Positions 9,638 through 18,892 of a stretch of DNA of 64,000 bases are shown piece by piece (within the stretch, counting starts at the first letter, position 1; every line of letters begins with the position of its first letter). A program made the position numbers and the translations under genes. This stretch comes from Mesorhizobium huakuii (GTDB lineage: Bacteria > Pseudomonadota > Alphaproteobacteria > Rhizobiales > Rhizobiaceae). The DNA lies in assembly GCF_014189455.1 (NCBI RefSeq), contig NZ_CP050299.1, positions 310,001 through 374,000 on the forward strand, read 5' to 3'. Under the pieces are notes generated by a model. The model was not told where the DNA came from and made no database searches. It saw nothing but the letters and a program-made list of their open reading frames with translations.

Positions 9638-10136
9638 CGTATATCGAACTCCCTTTCTCCGCCGTTTGCGCGCATTTCCGGTGACTATTCCATCGGGCTA
9701 CGGACCGTTCTGACCGGCCTGAACCTCTTCATCGCTCCCGAACACGGCTCCTTAACTTACATCCGGGACGGCCAATCAATACGGTGGCGGCCACTTCGAT
9801 AAGGGTTTGCCAACTGGTAAGCACGCATAAGAATCATATTCTCACCGCCTATGTTGTTCCGTACAACTCCACGCACAAATACAAATTACATATGCAACCA
9901 TAGTTTCTGCCTATGGCACTGAATGGGACAGCGTGTTCCTCATCCATCACATTGTCTCCGCTGCCATCGCGCGTTCTTATGTATGCATATTGTTATAATA
10001 TTGGTCGTTCTGTGAACCTTGAGCTATTGAATACTACTGCTGCATCTATGGTGATCCATCGGTGGGAACTGGGGCGCAAACGCCATCAAGTCACTGACGG
10101 TAAAGTTCTCGCCTTGAGCAAGAAGGGAATGAGGGC
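9638..10136. promoter_or_regulatory. Divergent intergenic region between the two operons of system A
   Basis: About 500 bases, visibly more A+T-rich than its surroundings, separating the minus-strand sctG-O operon from the plus-strand chaperone/translocator operon. It very likely holds both promoters. I found no tts box and no clear plant-inducible-promoter box, so system A seems not to be under TtsI control here. A 75-codon open frame at 9913-10140 is probably not coding. The RBS-like AGAAGGGA at 10120-10127 supports the GTG start at 10137. Confidence 0.5.
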
Positions 10137-10922
10137 GTGACGCCAACATCGACAGAGCATGTCATGTCAGTGGCCTTGGGGCACTTGTTGAAAAGTTCAG
10201 ATCGTTTTTCCGCCTCGTCCGTGGGTGTGGCGCGTGTTGAGCTTGCCGTCGACGATGTTGGGATCGTTCTTGAGGCGACAGGCCTACGATCGGCGCGACT
10301 AATCAGCAGGATTGCAAAGACACTGCCGGACAATGAAGGGGAGATCCGTGAATTGCTCGGAGAGAACCTGCTTTACTGTGTTTCCGCCCAGGTGGCGCTC
10401 TGTGCTGATGGAGGCGGTGCTCTGCTCCTGTGGACTGACATTGATAATGTCGATGGCGATCGGACGGTTGTAAGAGAACAAATGACGTCATTCTGTAATG
10501 CGGTTATTTATTGGGATGGAATCTCCCGTCGGCATCGCAGCGTTAAGCAGTCGCTGCTCTCCAGGGATCAAAACTTCGCCCGCGACCTCGATATTCATTG
10601 GCGCAATGCCTGCGATCCCGCGGATCAACGTACGGATGGCAAAGATGTCGATAGGACGCTGGAGAGTGCGCGGCAAACGATCACGCAGGTGGAGAGCTTC
10701 TTGAGAGAAGGTCAGGAGCAGTTCGGTCGGCAAGCTGAGCTCTTCGGCGACTATGCCATCACCGACGATGTCATTTCCGCGTTCGTTGAGGCTCAAGACG
10801 AGGGTTTTCGGCAAGCTTACACATGTGAGCGGCAGGCGGTGCTGAGGGACGTCATGACTCCCATGTCCAATCAGCTGCCGGTACGTGGGCCGCGCGTCAA
10901 GCCCATGCGGCAGAGGGTCTAA
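10137..10922 (+). CDS. Putative type III secretion chaperone with C-terminal extension
   Basis: 261 residues from a GTG start preceded by a good RBS. Residues about 10-125 have the alternating helix-strand pattern of CesT/SycE-type chaperones (LGHLLKSSDRFSA, VARVELAVDDVGIVLEATG, AQVALCADGGGALLLWTDIDNV, REQMTSFCNAVIYW). Residues 130-261 are a charged, mainly helical extension that normal 130-150-residue chaperones lack. As the first gene of the translocator operon it may serve one of the proteins encoded just downstream. The fold is judged by eye only, and the substrate is unknown. Confidence 0.5.
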   Translation: MTPTSTEHVMSVALGHLLKSSDRFSASSVGVARVELAVDDVGIVLEATGLRSARLISRIAKTLPDNEGEIRELLGENLLYCVSAQVALCADGGGALLLWTDIDNVDGDRTVVREQMTSFCNAVIYWDGISRRHRSVKQSLLSRDQNFARDLDIHWRNACDPADQRTDGKDVDRTLESARQTITQVESFLREGQEQFGRQAELFGDYAITDDVISAFVEAQDEGFRQAYTCERQAVLRDVMTPMSNQLPVRGPRVKPMRQRV

Positions 10923-10926
10923 GGCG

Positions 10927-11463
10927 GTGACGCAGAAGGTAGAGGAGCCAGTAACGGGCGGTGGCGAAGTGGACACTTCTGAGGCTGGACGGCTGGCACG
11001 GCTTACGGAAGAGATCATCGGAGGGCGTACGGATTTGGCGGCTGTCATTGGGATCACGGATGACGAACTCGATGCGGTCTACGCGCTCGGCCATCGTTTC
11101 TATTCCGCCGGTAGATACGGCGAGGCGCTGAGCTTCTTTCGTTTCCTGTGCATACACCGGTACATCGACCCGAGATTTTGGTTCGGATTCGGTGCTGCCA
11201 GTCAAATGTTGGGCGATTCAGCAAATGCCGTGCGTGCCTACGGACTGGCTGCGCTGCTGAACGACGAGGATCCGCAGATCCCGCTTCGCGCTGCGAAATG
11301 TCTCATCAAGCTCGATCAGCCGGCGGCAGCCGTGAGCGCGCTTGAGAGCGTTTTGGCGCTTAGCGGCGGGAACCCTGAGCATAGAGCTTTCGCTCAGCAC
11401 GCGTCGCTGATGCTGCGCCAGCTCAGGCCCGAATCAGCATGTGAAAGAGGCAGCGATGCATAA
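10927..11463 (+). CDS. SycD/LcrH-type translocator chaperone (class II)
   Basis: 178 residues if started at the GTG at 10927. Residues about 55-165 comprise three tetratricopeptide repeats in the SycD arrangement (ELDAVYALGHRFYSAGRYGEALSFFRFLC, PRFWFGFGAASQMLGDSANAVRAYGLAALLN, PLRAAKCLIKLDQPAAAVSALESVLAL). Class II chaperones bind the hydrophobic translocators before secretion. The next two genes encode exactly such proteins, and the stop overlaps the next start, so this assignment is strong. Confidence 0.85.
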   Translation: MTQKVEEPVTGGGEVDTSEAGRLARLTEEIIGGRTDLAAVIGITDDELDAVYALGHRFYSAGRYGEALSFFRFLCIHRYIDPRFWFGFGAASQMLGDSANAVRAYGLAALLNDEDPQIPLRAAKCLIKLDQPAAAVSALESVLALSGGNPEHRAFAQHASLMLRQLRPESACERGSDA

Positions 11464-12475
11464 CGTAAGCATGACGGAAGCGATCGGTGGAATGCTACTT
11501 AAAGCCGGGGTGCTAACTCAGGTCGACGCTCCCCTCAGCAATTTTTCGGCTGGTTTTAGCAAGTCGGGCGCTGAACTTGCGCTACCACCGGTCTCTGGCG
11601 GCGCTCCGGCGTCGGATGCGGTCCCAATGCTACCCCCACCACGGGCTTTTGATGCGATGGAACTGGCTGCGAAGTTTCTAGCCCTCAAGATGAAGATGGC
11701 CGACGGCCAGGCTGCCGCGGGTATGGAGGATATACGGCACCGGGGTGAACTGCAGAAGCAGCAGAACGAGAAAATCGCCCGAAACATTATCGACGCGGCG
11801 GAGAAGTTGAGGGAAGCGAAGAAGAGTTCGAGCGCCGCGAGGATATTTGGATGGATTGCGGTCGCGCTGTCGGTGGTAGCGGCGGTGGTCACCGGCGGGA
11901 TTTTCGCCTTTTCGGCCGCGGCAGTGGCAGTGGCAGTGGGGACCCTGACCGAGACGGGGGTCATCGAAAGGATGACGCAGGCCATTGCGAAGAGCCTCAT
12001 CGAAGACCAGGGGATGGCGGAGGATTGCGCCGTGATTTGGGCCTCTATCATTACGGCTCTCATCATCCTTGCTTCTTCGGCGGCATGCATGGTGGGTGCC
12101 GGTGCCGTGTCTGGTGGGTGGAATGCGGTGACGAGCATTGCCACGAAGATCACAAGCCAGGGCGATAAGCTGGCGAAGATTGCTAATGTAAGTCAGCGGC
12201 TTGCGACCGCGGCTCTGGCGGGCGAAGGTACTGCTTCGGCAGCCGAGTCCTGCGCAGGGCTCGTGAGCGGAATCTTCAAGTATCAGGCGACGAACGCCCG
12301 GGTGGAGACGCTGGATATCAGGAAATTCCTCGGCAGGCTGGCCCAACTTCAAGAGGACGAAATGGCGCGCATCCAGGAATTGGTTGTCGGCATCAAGACC
12401 ATGACGCAAAGAGTTGTCGATGCCATCGAGGCGCAGTGTCGATCCGCGTCAACCGTCATACGGCATATCGGCTGA
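11456..12475 (+). CDS. sctE: Major hydrophobic translocator SctE (YopB/SipB/SseC type)
   Basis: 339 residues from the ATG at 11456, which has an RBS (AAAGAGG) and overlaps the preceding stop. A helical region (residues 70-130) precedes two long hydrophobic segments at about 131-163 (GWIAVALSVVAAVVTGGIF and an Ala/Val-rich continuation) and 190-225 (VIWASIITALIILASSAACM), joined by an amphipathic loop. The C-terminal 100 residues are helical. This two-segment layout is the signature of pore-forming YopB-class translocators that insert in the host membrane. Such proteins are not typical of symbiotic Rhc systems, which use NopX. Confidence 0.85.
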   Translation: MHNVSMTEAIGGMLLKAGVLTQVDAPLSNFSAGFSKSGAELALPPVSGGAPASDAVPMLPPPRAFDAMELAAKFLALKMKMADGQAAAGMEDIRHRGELQKQQNEKIARNIIDAAEKLREAKKSSSAARIFGWIAVALSVVAAVVTGGIFAFSAAAVAVAVGTLTETGVIERMTQAIAKSLIEDQGMAEDCAVIWASIITALIILASSAACMVGAGAVSGGWNAVTSIATKITSQGDKLAKIANVSQRLATAALAGEGTASAAESCAGLVSGIFKYQATNARVETLDIRKFLGRLAQLQEDEMARIQELVVGIKTMTQRVVDAIEAQCRSASTVIRHIG

Positions 12476-12523
12476 CGAGCGATAATAGCTGTCCAGACCT
12501 ACCAGAACGCTAGGAGAGTATGC

Positions 12524-13639
12524 ATGCTACACACTGTCGTACAAGCAAACGACAGTCGCGGCCCTCGTCTGCCGGGCGGGGATTTGGATGAACATTGGCC
12601 CTTTTTGCCTATGTCCGCGACGTCTAATGTCATGGGTGTGAGGTACGGCGAACTGATAACAACACCGGCCGATCTTTTCAAGTTGGCATCGGCCGGTTCG
12701 CCAACGCTGGCAGACATCGTCGTCCAAAACAAGGGTGCCGAAACCGGTCTGGGAGCACGGCTCGCCTCGGTCGATATATATGCAGTTGGTGCGTTGCTGC
12801 ACAGCCTCAGTCTGAAGTTGCGGGAATCTGCAAGACTGGACCGGCAGGCCGCGCGTGACTGCGATATTGCCGCACAGGAAGCTGCTGCCAAGGCGCTTCG
12901 CGCTTCTGGGATATGTGAACTGGTCGGCACGCTCCTAACCTCGGCCTTCGCGATAGCCGGTGCGGGCGTCAGTATTATGGGCGCGAGCAAAGCACAGACT
13001 CGCTTCGATGCGAAGCTCAGCGGTTTGAACGGACCGGGTTTTCGGGCCGCAGAGCCATCTCCGAAGGCCAGCCAACCGCCCGCCGTTGACCAGAATAGGA
13101 TCTACAGAGCGCTTCGCGCTTCTGGGATACGTGAGCTGGTCGGCACGCTCCTAACCTCCGCCTTCGCGATAGCCGGTGCGCGCGTGAGCACTAAGGGCGC
13201 GAGCAAAGCACGGACTCGCCTCGATGCGAAGCTCAGCGGTTCAAAGGAAGCGAGTTTCCGGGCTGACCTGCAGCAGCCTGAACCGAAGCTGGTCCCAGAG
13301 CCATCCCTACAGGCTAGCCAGCCGCCCCCCGTTGACCTGACTAGGATCTACAAAGCCCAGCAAGTCGCCCACGAGACGACCATGATCTGGAGCGGCCTCG
13401 CCACGGGCATGAACGAGGTCGGTAAGATCCCAGGTGCCGCATTCAAAATGGGGGCAACCGGTGAGCAGGAGAAAAAGGCAAAGCTGGAAGCGGAGGGTAC
13501 CAAGATGCGCTCTCGCGCCGACGACGAGAGTGAATTCAAGTTAGCGTATGAAAAGATGATCCAGGATGTTCTGGAAAAGCTTTCCGAAGTGAGACGCGCG
13601 GACGCTGACACGAGGAGCAAGATCGTCAACATGGGGTGA
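12524..13639 (+). CDS. sctB: Minor translocator-like protein (SctB/YopD type) with a duplicated hydrophobic segment
   Basis: 371 residues with RBS AGGAGAG. A single hydrophobic segment (ELVGTLLTSAFAIAGAGVS, residues about 130-150) is followed by a linker, and the whole block of 72 residues then occurs again (ELVGTLLTSAFAIAGARVS, residues about 202-222). A third partial copy of the linker-helix junction (TRIYKAQQVAHETTMIWSG) follows. The last 90 residues are charged and helical. YopD/SseD-type proteins normally have one membrane segment, so the duplication is unusual. Its place after the YopB-like gene and the shared operon support the translocator role. Confidence 0.7.
   Translation: MLHTVVQANDSRGPRLPGGDLDEHWPFLPMSATSNVMGVRYGELITTPADLFKLASAGSPTLADIVVQNKGAETGLGARLASVDIYAVGALLHSLSLKLRESARLDRQAARDCDIAAQEAAAKALRASGICELVGTLLTSAFAIAGAGVSIMGASKAQTRFDAKLSGLNGPGFRAAEPSPKASQPPAVDQNRIYRALRASGIRELVGTLLTSAFAIAGARVSTKGASKARTRLDAKLSGSKEASFRADLQQPEPKLVPEPSLQASQPPPVDLTRIYKAQQVAHETTMIWSGLATGMNEVGKIPGAAFKMGATGEQEKKAKLEAEGTKMRSRADDESEFKLAYEKMIQDVLEKLSEVRRADADTRSKIVNMG
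12893..13342 (+). repeat. In-frame tandem duplication inside the SctB-like gene
   Basis: The unit 12893-13108 (216 bp) is repeated from 13109 onward, with runs such as GCGCTTCGCGCTTCTGGGAT and CTGGTCGGCACGCTCCTAAC found in both. A further short echo (AGGATCTACA.AGC) occurs at 13097 and 13343. The two copies differ at few positions, so the duplication is recent. It copies the membrane segment and the proline-rich linker. Confidence 0.85.
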
Positions 13640-13680
13640 GAGCAGGAACAAGGTAATCTGCGCAGGAAAGGCCAGTGGCA

Positions 13681-14211
13681 ATGTCAAACGTGATCCCCCC
13701 AAATCAACTTTCTCGCGATGCGTCCAATATCCCCCGGGCCGGGGGCGACTTGAGCGCGTTGGCACTGCTAGTCCAGATAGAACGGTTTAGTCTTCTTGAG
13801 GATCAAGTTAGAGATGAATTCGACGACATGCAGAAGCGGAACGATTGGCTAAAGACCGCGAACTCCGCTCTGGCCGCGCTACGCGCTAACCGGCCTGACG
13901 ACAAGGGAATACGGTCGTATGGCGAGTTTGTGGACGCGCACGGCGAGACCCAGAATACCCATCAGTGGATGCTCGCGAACGGCATCGCTATCGAGCAGAA
14001 AGCAGGCGATACCTCCGGTGTTCAGTCGGATTTCGATGCCGCTATCTCCAACCTGAAGGCGCGCATCGATACCGAAAATAGCGAATCGCAGATGGCGCTC
14101 ATTCGCCTGCAGTCTCTATTGGACAAAGTAAATCGGTGTGTTGAACTCGCGACCAACTTGGTGGCCAAGGATGGCAAGGCCAAGGAGAATATCATCGCCA
14201 ATATCAGGTAA
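13681..14211 (+). CDS. Putative filament/needle-tip protein SctA (EspA/SseB-like)
   Basis: 176 residues from ATG 13681; a GTG at 13675 is closer to the RBS CAGGAAAGG. It is helical, cysteine-free around the coiled coils, and has a C-terminal amphipathic coiled coil (AAISNLKARIDTENSESQMALIRLQSLLDKVNRCVELATNLVAKDGKAK) ending in NIIANIR, which resembles EspA/SseB filament proteins. It is the last of the four genes chaperone-SctE-SctB-SctA and precedes the secretin. In SPI-2-like loci sseB lies beside sseC and sseD. The identification rests on position and predicted structure only. Confidence 0.55.
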   Translation: MSNVIPPNQLSRDASNIPRAGGDLSALALLVQIERFSLLEDQVRDEFDDMQKRNDWLKTANSALAALRANRPDDKGIRSYGEFVDAHGETQNTHQWMLANGIAIEQKAGDTSGVQSDFDAAISNLKARIDTENSESQMALIRLQSLLDKVNRCVELATNLVAKDGKAKENIIANIR

Positions 14212-14293
14212 TGAGCGGATTGGTTGCCGAGGCGGACAGGATAAAAATCCCCGGTTCGCGAATCTAAGCTGAGAGAGCGGGGTGTGTGTACGG

Positions 14294-16384
14294 ATGGCCA
14301 TTACTGGCAGGGATACTGCATTACTTTGTCTCTCCTGTTTACTATTACCTCTATGGGGGTGCTACGGCGGTGGTACGATTGCCGAGCGTGGGATTTTGCT
14401 GAATTCGCCGTCCTTCGTCCCGTCCGATTCCGCTCATGTGCGAGAAACTAGCGGGCCTCAGAGTCGAGGCTTTGAAGTGCCCGGGCAGAGGCCGGCGCAG
14501 CCAGTCGCAGCCACAGTGGAACGGAAGCTGCCGGTGGTATCGGATAGCAGGCGCGTAAGCCTCGACTATTCCAATGCGGACATCCGCCAAGTCGCGCAGG
14601 ATGTCGTACGCGACGTTATGGGCATGCCCGTTACCATCGATCCTGGAGTTGGAGGGAAAATGACCCTTCATACAGCCCGCCAGGTGCCCGCGAGTGAGGT
14701 GCCACGGCTGCTCGATAAAGCACTGGCGCCGCATGGCTATGGACTGGCTGCAGGAGATCAAGGAGTTCGGGTAGGGCGCTTGGTCGACCTCGCCGGCGGC
14801 GTGCAGAGCAACGTTCAAGTTATTCCTGTGCGGTATGTAGATCCGGCTGAGGTCATCGGGGTAATCCGACCGAACTTGGAGGAGGGTGTGCATCTTACGC
14901 CAGCGCCCGGAGGGAGGGGGATTGTTGTCAGTGGGCCGCCCGGATCCGTGAGTTCTGTGCGGGAACTGGTCGGCCTTTTTGACACCGACGCTATGCTTCA
15001 CAAGTCATTCGCGCTGTATAAGCTGTCTCGAGCGAGCCCGGCCGACATTGAGCGAGAACTCAGTTTGCTGTTTACGAAGAATGGCCAGGACAGAGTCCTT
15101 GTCCAATTTGCGGCGTTAGAGCGACTGAATGGTATCCTTGTTGTGGCAGAAGATTCTGCAGCTCTCAAGCAGGTCCGCCGAGCGATCATCAAACTGGATA
15201 GTTCGTCGGAGGCGACGGCTAACATTCACGTGCGCCCACTGCTGTACCGGCGGGCTTCGGAAATGGCCCAGGTGCTGGCGCAAACGTTCGGCGCTGACGC
15301 GATCAGTGCCGTCTCGCGTGCACAGCCTGCGGGAAGGTTCGGGAACCTATCCGTGGGAAGTGGCGTATCCAATCAAGCAAGCCTGCCGGTAAATGTGCCA
15401 GGGTTGCCAGCCGAAATGCCCGATTCGAATGTCCCAAGTACACATCCGGTGGACGAAAGGGGGATGTCACCGAACCGCCTTGGCCTCTCGGCGCCGGTGC
15501 GTATCCAGGCGGACCAAGGACAGAACGCGCTGGTAGTGCTGGCAGCACCGCACGACTACAAGATCGTGGAGGCCGCGATCCGTCAGCTCGACGTCAAGCC
15601 TCGACAGGTTCTCATCCAAGCCATCATCGCCGAGGTGCGGCTGAACGATAGTCTGCGCTACGGGGTGGACTATCTTCTCTCCACCAGGAGCTTGGGAGCA
15701 GTTCCAAATGGTTTGTCGTATGTGTTTCCCAGCACGGACGTCAACATCGTGTTACATGGGTTAAGCGCGCTTGGGGAGGTTAAGGTTGTATCGGCTCCTC
15801 GCATTCTGGCGGTCGACAATCAAACCGCCACGATCCAGGTGGGCGATCAGGTCCCGATCCTCGTCCGATCATCGCAATCTAACATAGGCGAAAACTCACC
15901 CATCGTGAGCGATGTCGAGATGCGCGACACAGGGGTGATCTTGGCTGTTACGCCCAGAATTGGTGCCGGTGGTAGTATAACACTCGACACGTTTCAGGAG
16001 GTCAGCACCGGCAACAGGAACACGCTTACCAATGTTCAATCCCCGGTGATTTCGGTGCGCCGCCTCCAGAGTACCGTATCGATGCGAAACGGCGACACGA
16101 TCGCTATCGGCGGATTGATGCAAGATAGCACTAACCAAGCCGATTCCGGGGTTCCTGTGCTGAAGGACATTCCGCTTTTAGGGGGACTGTTCCGCAGCAC
16201 GGAATACGGCAAGGAACGGACTGAGCTCTTGATATTGCTCAACCCCCGCGTGGTTGACAGTGACGCCGACGCAAGAGCGCTGACGCAGGAGCTGCGTGAA
16301 AAGTTCGAGTTGCTGGCCCCCGACCTGGGCCGCCGGCTAACGCCGGCAGCTCAGCCGCAACGGCCGGTCCCAAGGCGACGGTGA
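14294..16384 (+). CDS. sctC: One-piece outer-membrane secretin SctC with GspD-like C-terminus
   Basis: About 696 residues. The start at 14294 gives a signal peptide ending in a lipobox-like LLPLWGC. N0 domain at about 90-170 (VSLDYSNADIRQVAQDVVRDV), further N domains with VIPVRYVDPAEVIGVIRP and RPLLYRRASEMAQVLAQTFG, then the secretin core from about 440 (VLIQAIIAEVRLNDSLRYGVDYLL, ATIQVGDQVPIL, GDTIAIGGLM, VPVLKDIPLLGGLFRS). The last block matches GspD/PulD of type II secretion more than YscC-type secretins. Rhc systems usually have a secretin split in two genes, so a complete one here sets system A apart. Confidence 0.85.
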   Translation: MAITGRDTALLCLSCLLLPLWGCYGGGTIAERGILLNSPSFVPSDSAHVRETSGPQSRGFEVPGQRPAQPVAATVERKLPVVSDSRRVSLDYSNADIRQVAQDVVRDVMGMPVTIDPGVGGKMTLHTARQVPASEVPRLLDKALAPHGYGLAAGDQGVRVGRLVDLAGGVQSNVQVIPVRYVDPAEVIGVIRPNLEEGVHLTPAPGGRGIVVSGPPGSVSSVRELVGLFDTDAMLHKSFALYKLSRASPADIERELSLLFTKNGQDRVLVQFAALERLNGILVVAEDSAALKQVRRAIIKLDSSSEATANIHVRPLLYRRASEMAQVLAQTFGADAISAVSRAQPAGRFGNLSVGSGVSNQASLPVNVPGLPAEMPDSNVPSTHPVDERGMSPNRLGLSAPVRIQADQGQNALVVLAAPHDYKIVEAAIRQLDVKPRQVLIQAIIAEVRLNDSLRYGVDYLLSTRSLGAVPNGLSYVFPSTDVNIVLHGLSALGEVKVVSAPRILAVDNQTATIQVGDQVPILVRSSQSNIGENSPIVSDVEMRDTGVILAVTPRIGAGGSITLDTFQEVSTGNRNTLTNVQSPVISVRRLQSTVSMRNGDTIAIGGLMQDSTNQADSGVPVLKDIPLLGGLFRSTEYGKERTELLILLNPRVVDSDADARALTQELREKFELLAPDLGRRLTPAAQPQRPVPRRR

Positions 16385-16832
16385 AATGGGAGCAGCTGAC
16401 CAACCGGCGGTGGTTTTTCTCACTGGCTCGGCTGCGGATTGGGGCGCGGGCTGTCCATGGGTCGCTCAACTCTGTGCTGCAGGGGTCGCTATGCGAGGCG
16501 AAGCCGCCGCGTCCTCTCAACGGAAATGCGCGCGTTCGACTCCCGGGCAGATCGACTACTTCAAATGGCTAAACTTTTATGCCGTGTTGCCGCAACTGAT
16601 TTGGTGCAAGTGTAATGCGCCAAAAACAAGGTCTCGGCTAACCACAAGTCGCTTCCGTTAGCCGCCTTGATGCACGGCGATCGGCTTTCGGCGGCCTGCA
16701 TCGGCGATCTGGCCGCCCTCGGGGTGCATTTTGATAAGCCTCGTCGGGCGCCGGCGATGATCCGTCGTGATGGCAGGCGGGGTTTGCAGGTTGCGGTCGG
16801 CGGGTTCGTTTCGGGGCGCCTGCGCCCCATCG
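16385..16832. other. Spacer between secretin gene and IS1380-type element
   Basis: A frame of 91 codons opens with ATG at 16386, one base after the sctC stop (MGAADQPAVVFLTGSAADWG), and could be the start of a further operon gene cut by the insertion element. I could not assign it. The remainder belongs to the flank of the IS element. Confidence 0.3.
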
Positions 16833-18173
16833 TTATGTCGCGAGTTGGGGGATGCGATCGAGGACGATGCGCAGAATACGCTGGTCGGGGCAGGATGTCG
16901 GCAGCTGCAGGCGGATTTGCGTTTTCATCTCGACCACCCGCGCGGCGATTTTGATGAGGCGCAATCGCAGCGTGTCGAATTGGGCGACGGCAAAGCTCAA
17001 GCGTTTCGGCATCGCAGCGCGCAGGCCCCACATCAGCCAATAGGCGCCGGCATGCAGGAAGAGCCGGAACTGGTTGGCCGTCGCTCTTGTGCAGGATGTG
17101 CGGTCGGCGGCAAGATGCGTCTTCCAGGACTTGATGTGGTTCTCGGCCGCGCCGCGCCGGCAGTAGAGGTCCTCGTAGAGCGCCTTGGCCTTGCCACTGG
17201 CCAGATTGGTGACGATGAAGCGGGTGTCGGCTCCTTTGGCGCCGACCTCGACCCGCGCGATGATGCGCTCCACGCGGCTCCAACTAGCGGCGCCGTCAAA
17301 GAACTCCTTGAAGCGGCGGACCTTGTTCGATTTCGCCGACGCCTCAAAACGCGCCAGCGTGGTGGCTTCCAGATGCGCGACATGCTCGCGCAGCGTCGTG
17401 GTGGGCGCCACGCCGAGGATGAAGTCTACACCGTTGGCGCGGCACCAGTCGATGACCTGCGGACCGCAGTAGTGGCTGTCGGCCCGGATCAGGATCCGTG
17501 TGTTCGGCCAATTGCTCCGGATCGCCCGCACCAGGCGGCGCAGATGGGGGCAGATCTCAGCCCCGCTCGGCCGCCTGGCCGGTCGCAGGATCGCGCTGAC
17601 GAACCGGCCCGCACCGTCGAACACTACGATCGGCTGGAAGCCGTATTCGTCGTAATGCGCGTTGAACAGGCGCAATTGCTGGCCGCCATGTACGGCATCA
17701 AACGTGTCGTCGATGTCGAGCACAATCCGCTTCGGCACCTGCCGGAAGGAGGCGCAGTAAAGGTCGATCATCGCTCGCCCCATGGCGACCAGCTCCCGCA
17801 CGCCGGGCAGGTTCTCCAGCCGGCAGATCGTCGATTGCGAGGCCAGATCCCGACCCGACGGCAGCGCATCCTGGGCCATCTTGAAGACCGGATCGGAGCG
17901 CAGCCGGTTGGCGTCATTGCCATCCTCATAGCCGGCGGCGATCATCTTCATGCGAAAGCCGATCATGTCCGCCAGGCTGTGGACGACCTGGTCCGGGCAG
18001 CGCGGATCATCGATGCAACGCGCCAGACGGTCGGCCACCCGCAGTCGTTTTTCCACCTCGGCCAGCACCAGAACGCCACAGTTGGAGGACAACATGCCGC
18101 CGTTGAAACGGGCGACGACGGACTTGCCGCCCACTGATGACAAACCGCTCAGCGGCAGGGTAAGATCATTCAT
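16833..18173 (-). CDS. IS1380-family transposase
   Basis: About 446 residues from MNDLTLPLSGLSSVGGKSVVARFNGG. DDE-type motifs are visible: VLDIDDTFDAVHGGQQ, ILIRADSHYC (second Asp), and the C-terminal YCRRGAAENHIKSWK block with its Glu. This is the characteristic IS1380 sequence and looks full length. A longer frame to 18221 exists. The element lies between sctC and the sctQ-U operon and separates parts of system A. Confidence 0.9.
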   Translation of the reverse strand: MNDLTLPLSGLSSVGGKSVVARFNGGMLSSNCGVLVLAEVEKRLRVADRLARCIDDPRCPDQVVHSLADMIGFRMKMIAAGYEDGNDANRLRSDPVFKMAQDALPSGRDLASQSTICRLENLPGVRELVAMGRAMIDLYCASFRQVPKRIVLDIDDTFDAVHGGQQLRLFNAHYDEYGFQPIVVFDGAGRFVSAILRPARRPSGAEICPHLRRLVRAIRSNWPNTRILIRADSHYCGPQVIDWCRANGVDFILGVAPTTTLREHVAHLEATTLARFEASAKSNKVRRFKEFFDGAASWSRVERIIARVEVGAKGADTRFIVTNLASGKAKALYEDLYCRRGAAENHIKSWKTHLAADRTSCTRATANQFRLFLHAGAYWLMWGLRAAMPKRLSFAVAQFDTLRLRLIKIAARVVEMKTQIRLQLPTSCPDQRILRIVLDRIPQLAT

Positions 18174-18520
18174 GGCGGGTGTGGTCTCCGGGAAATGATT
18201 CGGATCGGCTTTAGCAACCAAATCCTACGTCATTTCAACGGCTTGCGCCACATCCGCCAACCCGCCGTGAATTTTTCGGGCTAGGTGAGGCAACCAAGCC
18301 GCGCGGTAACATTTTCCTTGAGGCAACGCGACAACCATGCGGGAAGCGTCTCTGAACAATCGATCAGGCATTTCCCAAGGGACAGCGGTTCGCGCCGCGG
18401 CGAAGCAAACCCGTCCAACAGAGGACGCCAAGCGGGGGCGTAAAGGCTAAGCTCCGAAAGATCGCCAGGGGTGCTGTCACATTGATTGAGGGGTAAGGAA
18501 ATTGAGGTAGCAGCGCGCCC

Positions 18521-18794
18521 ATGACCGTGAGTGCACCGACCTACAAGAACCACCGCTATCCGATCGAAATCGTGGCCCGTGCTGTCTGGCTCTACTTCCG
18601 CTTCAATCTGAGCCTGCGCGATGTCGAGGAAATGCTGCTCGATCGCGGGATCGTCGTTTCCTACGAGACCATCCGCCGATGGTGCCGAAAGCACGGCCCT
18701 GATTATGCGCGCCGCATACGCCGCAAGGCACCAACGAAAGACGATGTCTGGCATCTGGATGAAGTCGTGGTGCGCATCAACGGTCAGAAGTGCT
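18521..18794 (+). pseudogene. IS6-family transposase, N-terminal part interrupted by IS66
   Basis: The translation begins MTVSAPTYKNHRYPIEIVARAVWLYFRFNLSLRDVEEMLLDRGIVVSYETIRRW, the standard N-terminus of IS6-family DDE transposases, and breaks off in VVVRINGQKC where the IS66 element begins. The rest of the gene resumes at 21503. The outer element probably extends from about 18470 to 21990, judging by weak inverted CTGTCACATT/GTTGTCACGTT sequences. Confidence 0.85.
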
Positions 18795-18892
18795 GTATGC
18801 GGCGTCTCCGCCCCATTGATTTTCTTGTTGCAACGGTCAGGTGGAGCGCTTGCAGATGGTCCTATGAGCACGTTGGGGAATCCCGGACGTGC

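Noticed and set aside
9913..10140. 75-codon frame in the divergent promoter region
   Set aside because: No RBS, atypical composition for the genome, no recognisable domain; it lies where both operon promoters are expected.
16767..18137. 456-codon open frame on the plus strand
   Set aside because: It is the reverse-strand shadow of the IS1380 transposase; its translation is Asp/Gln/His-rich with no domain, while the minus-strand frame has all transposase motifs.
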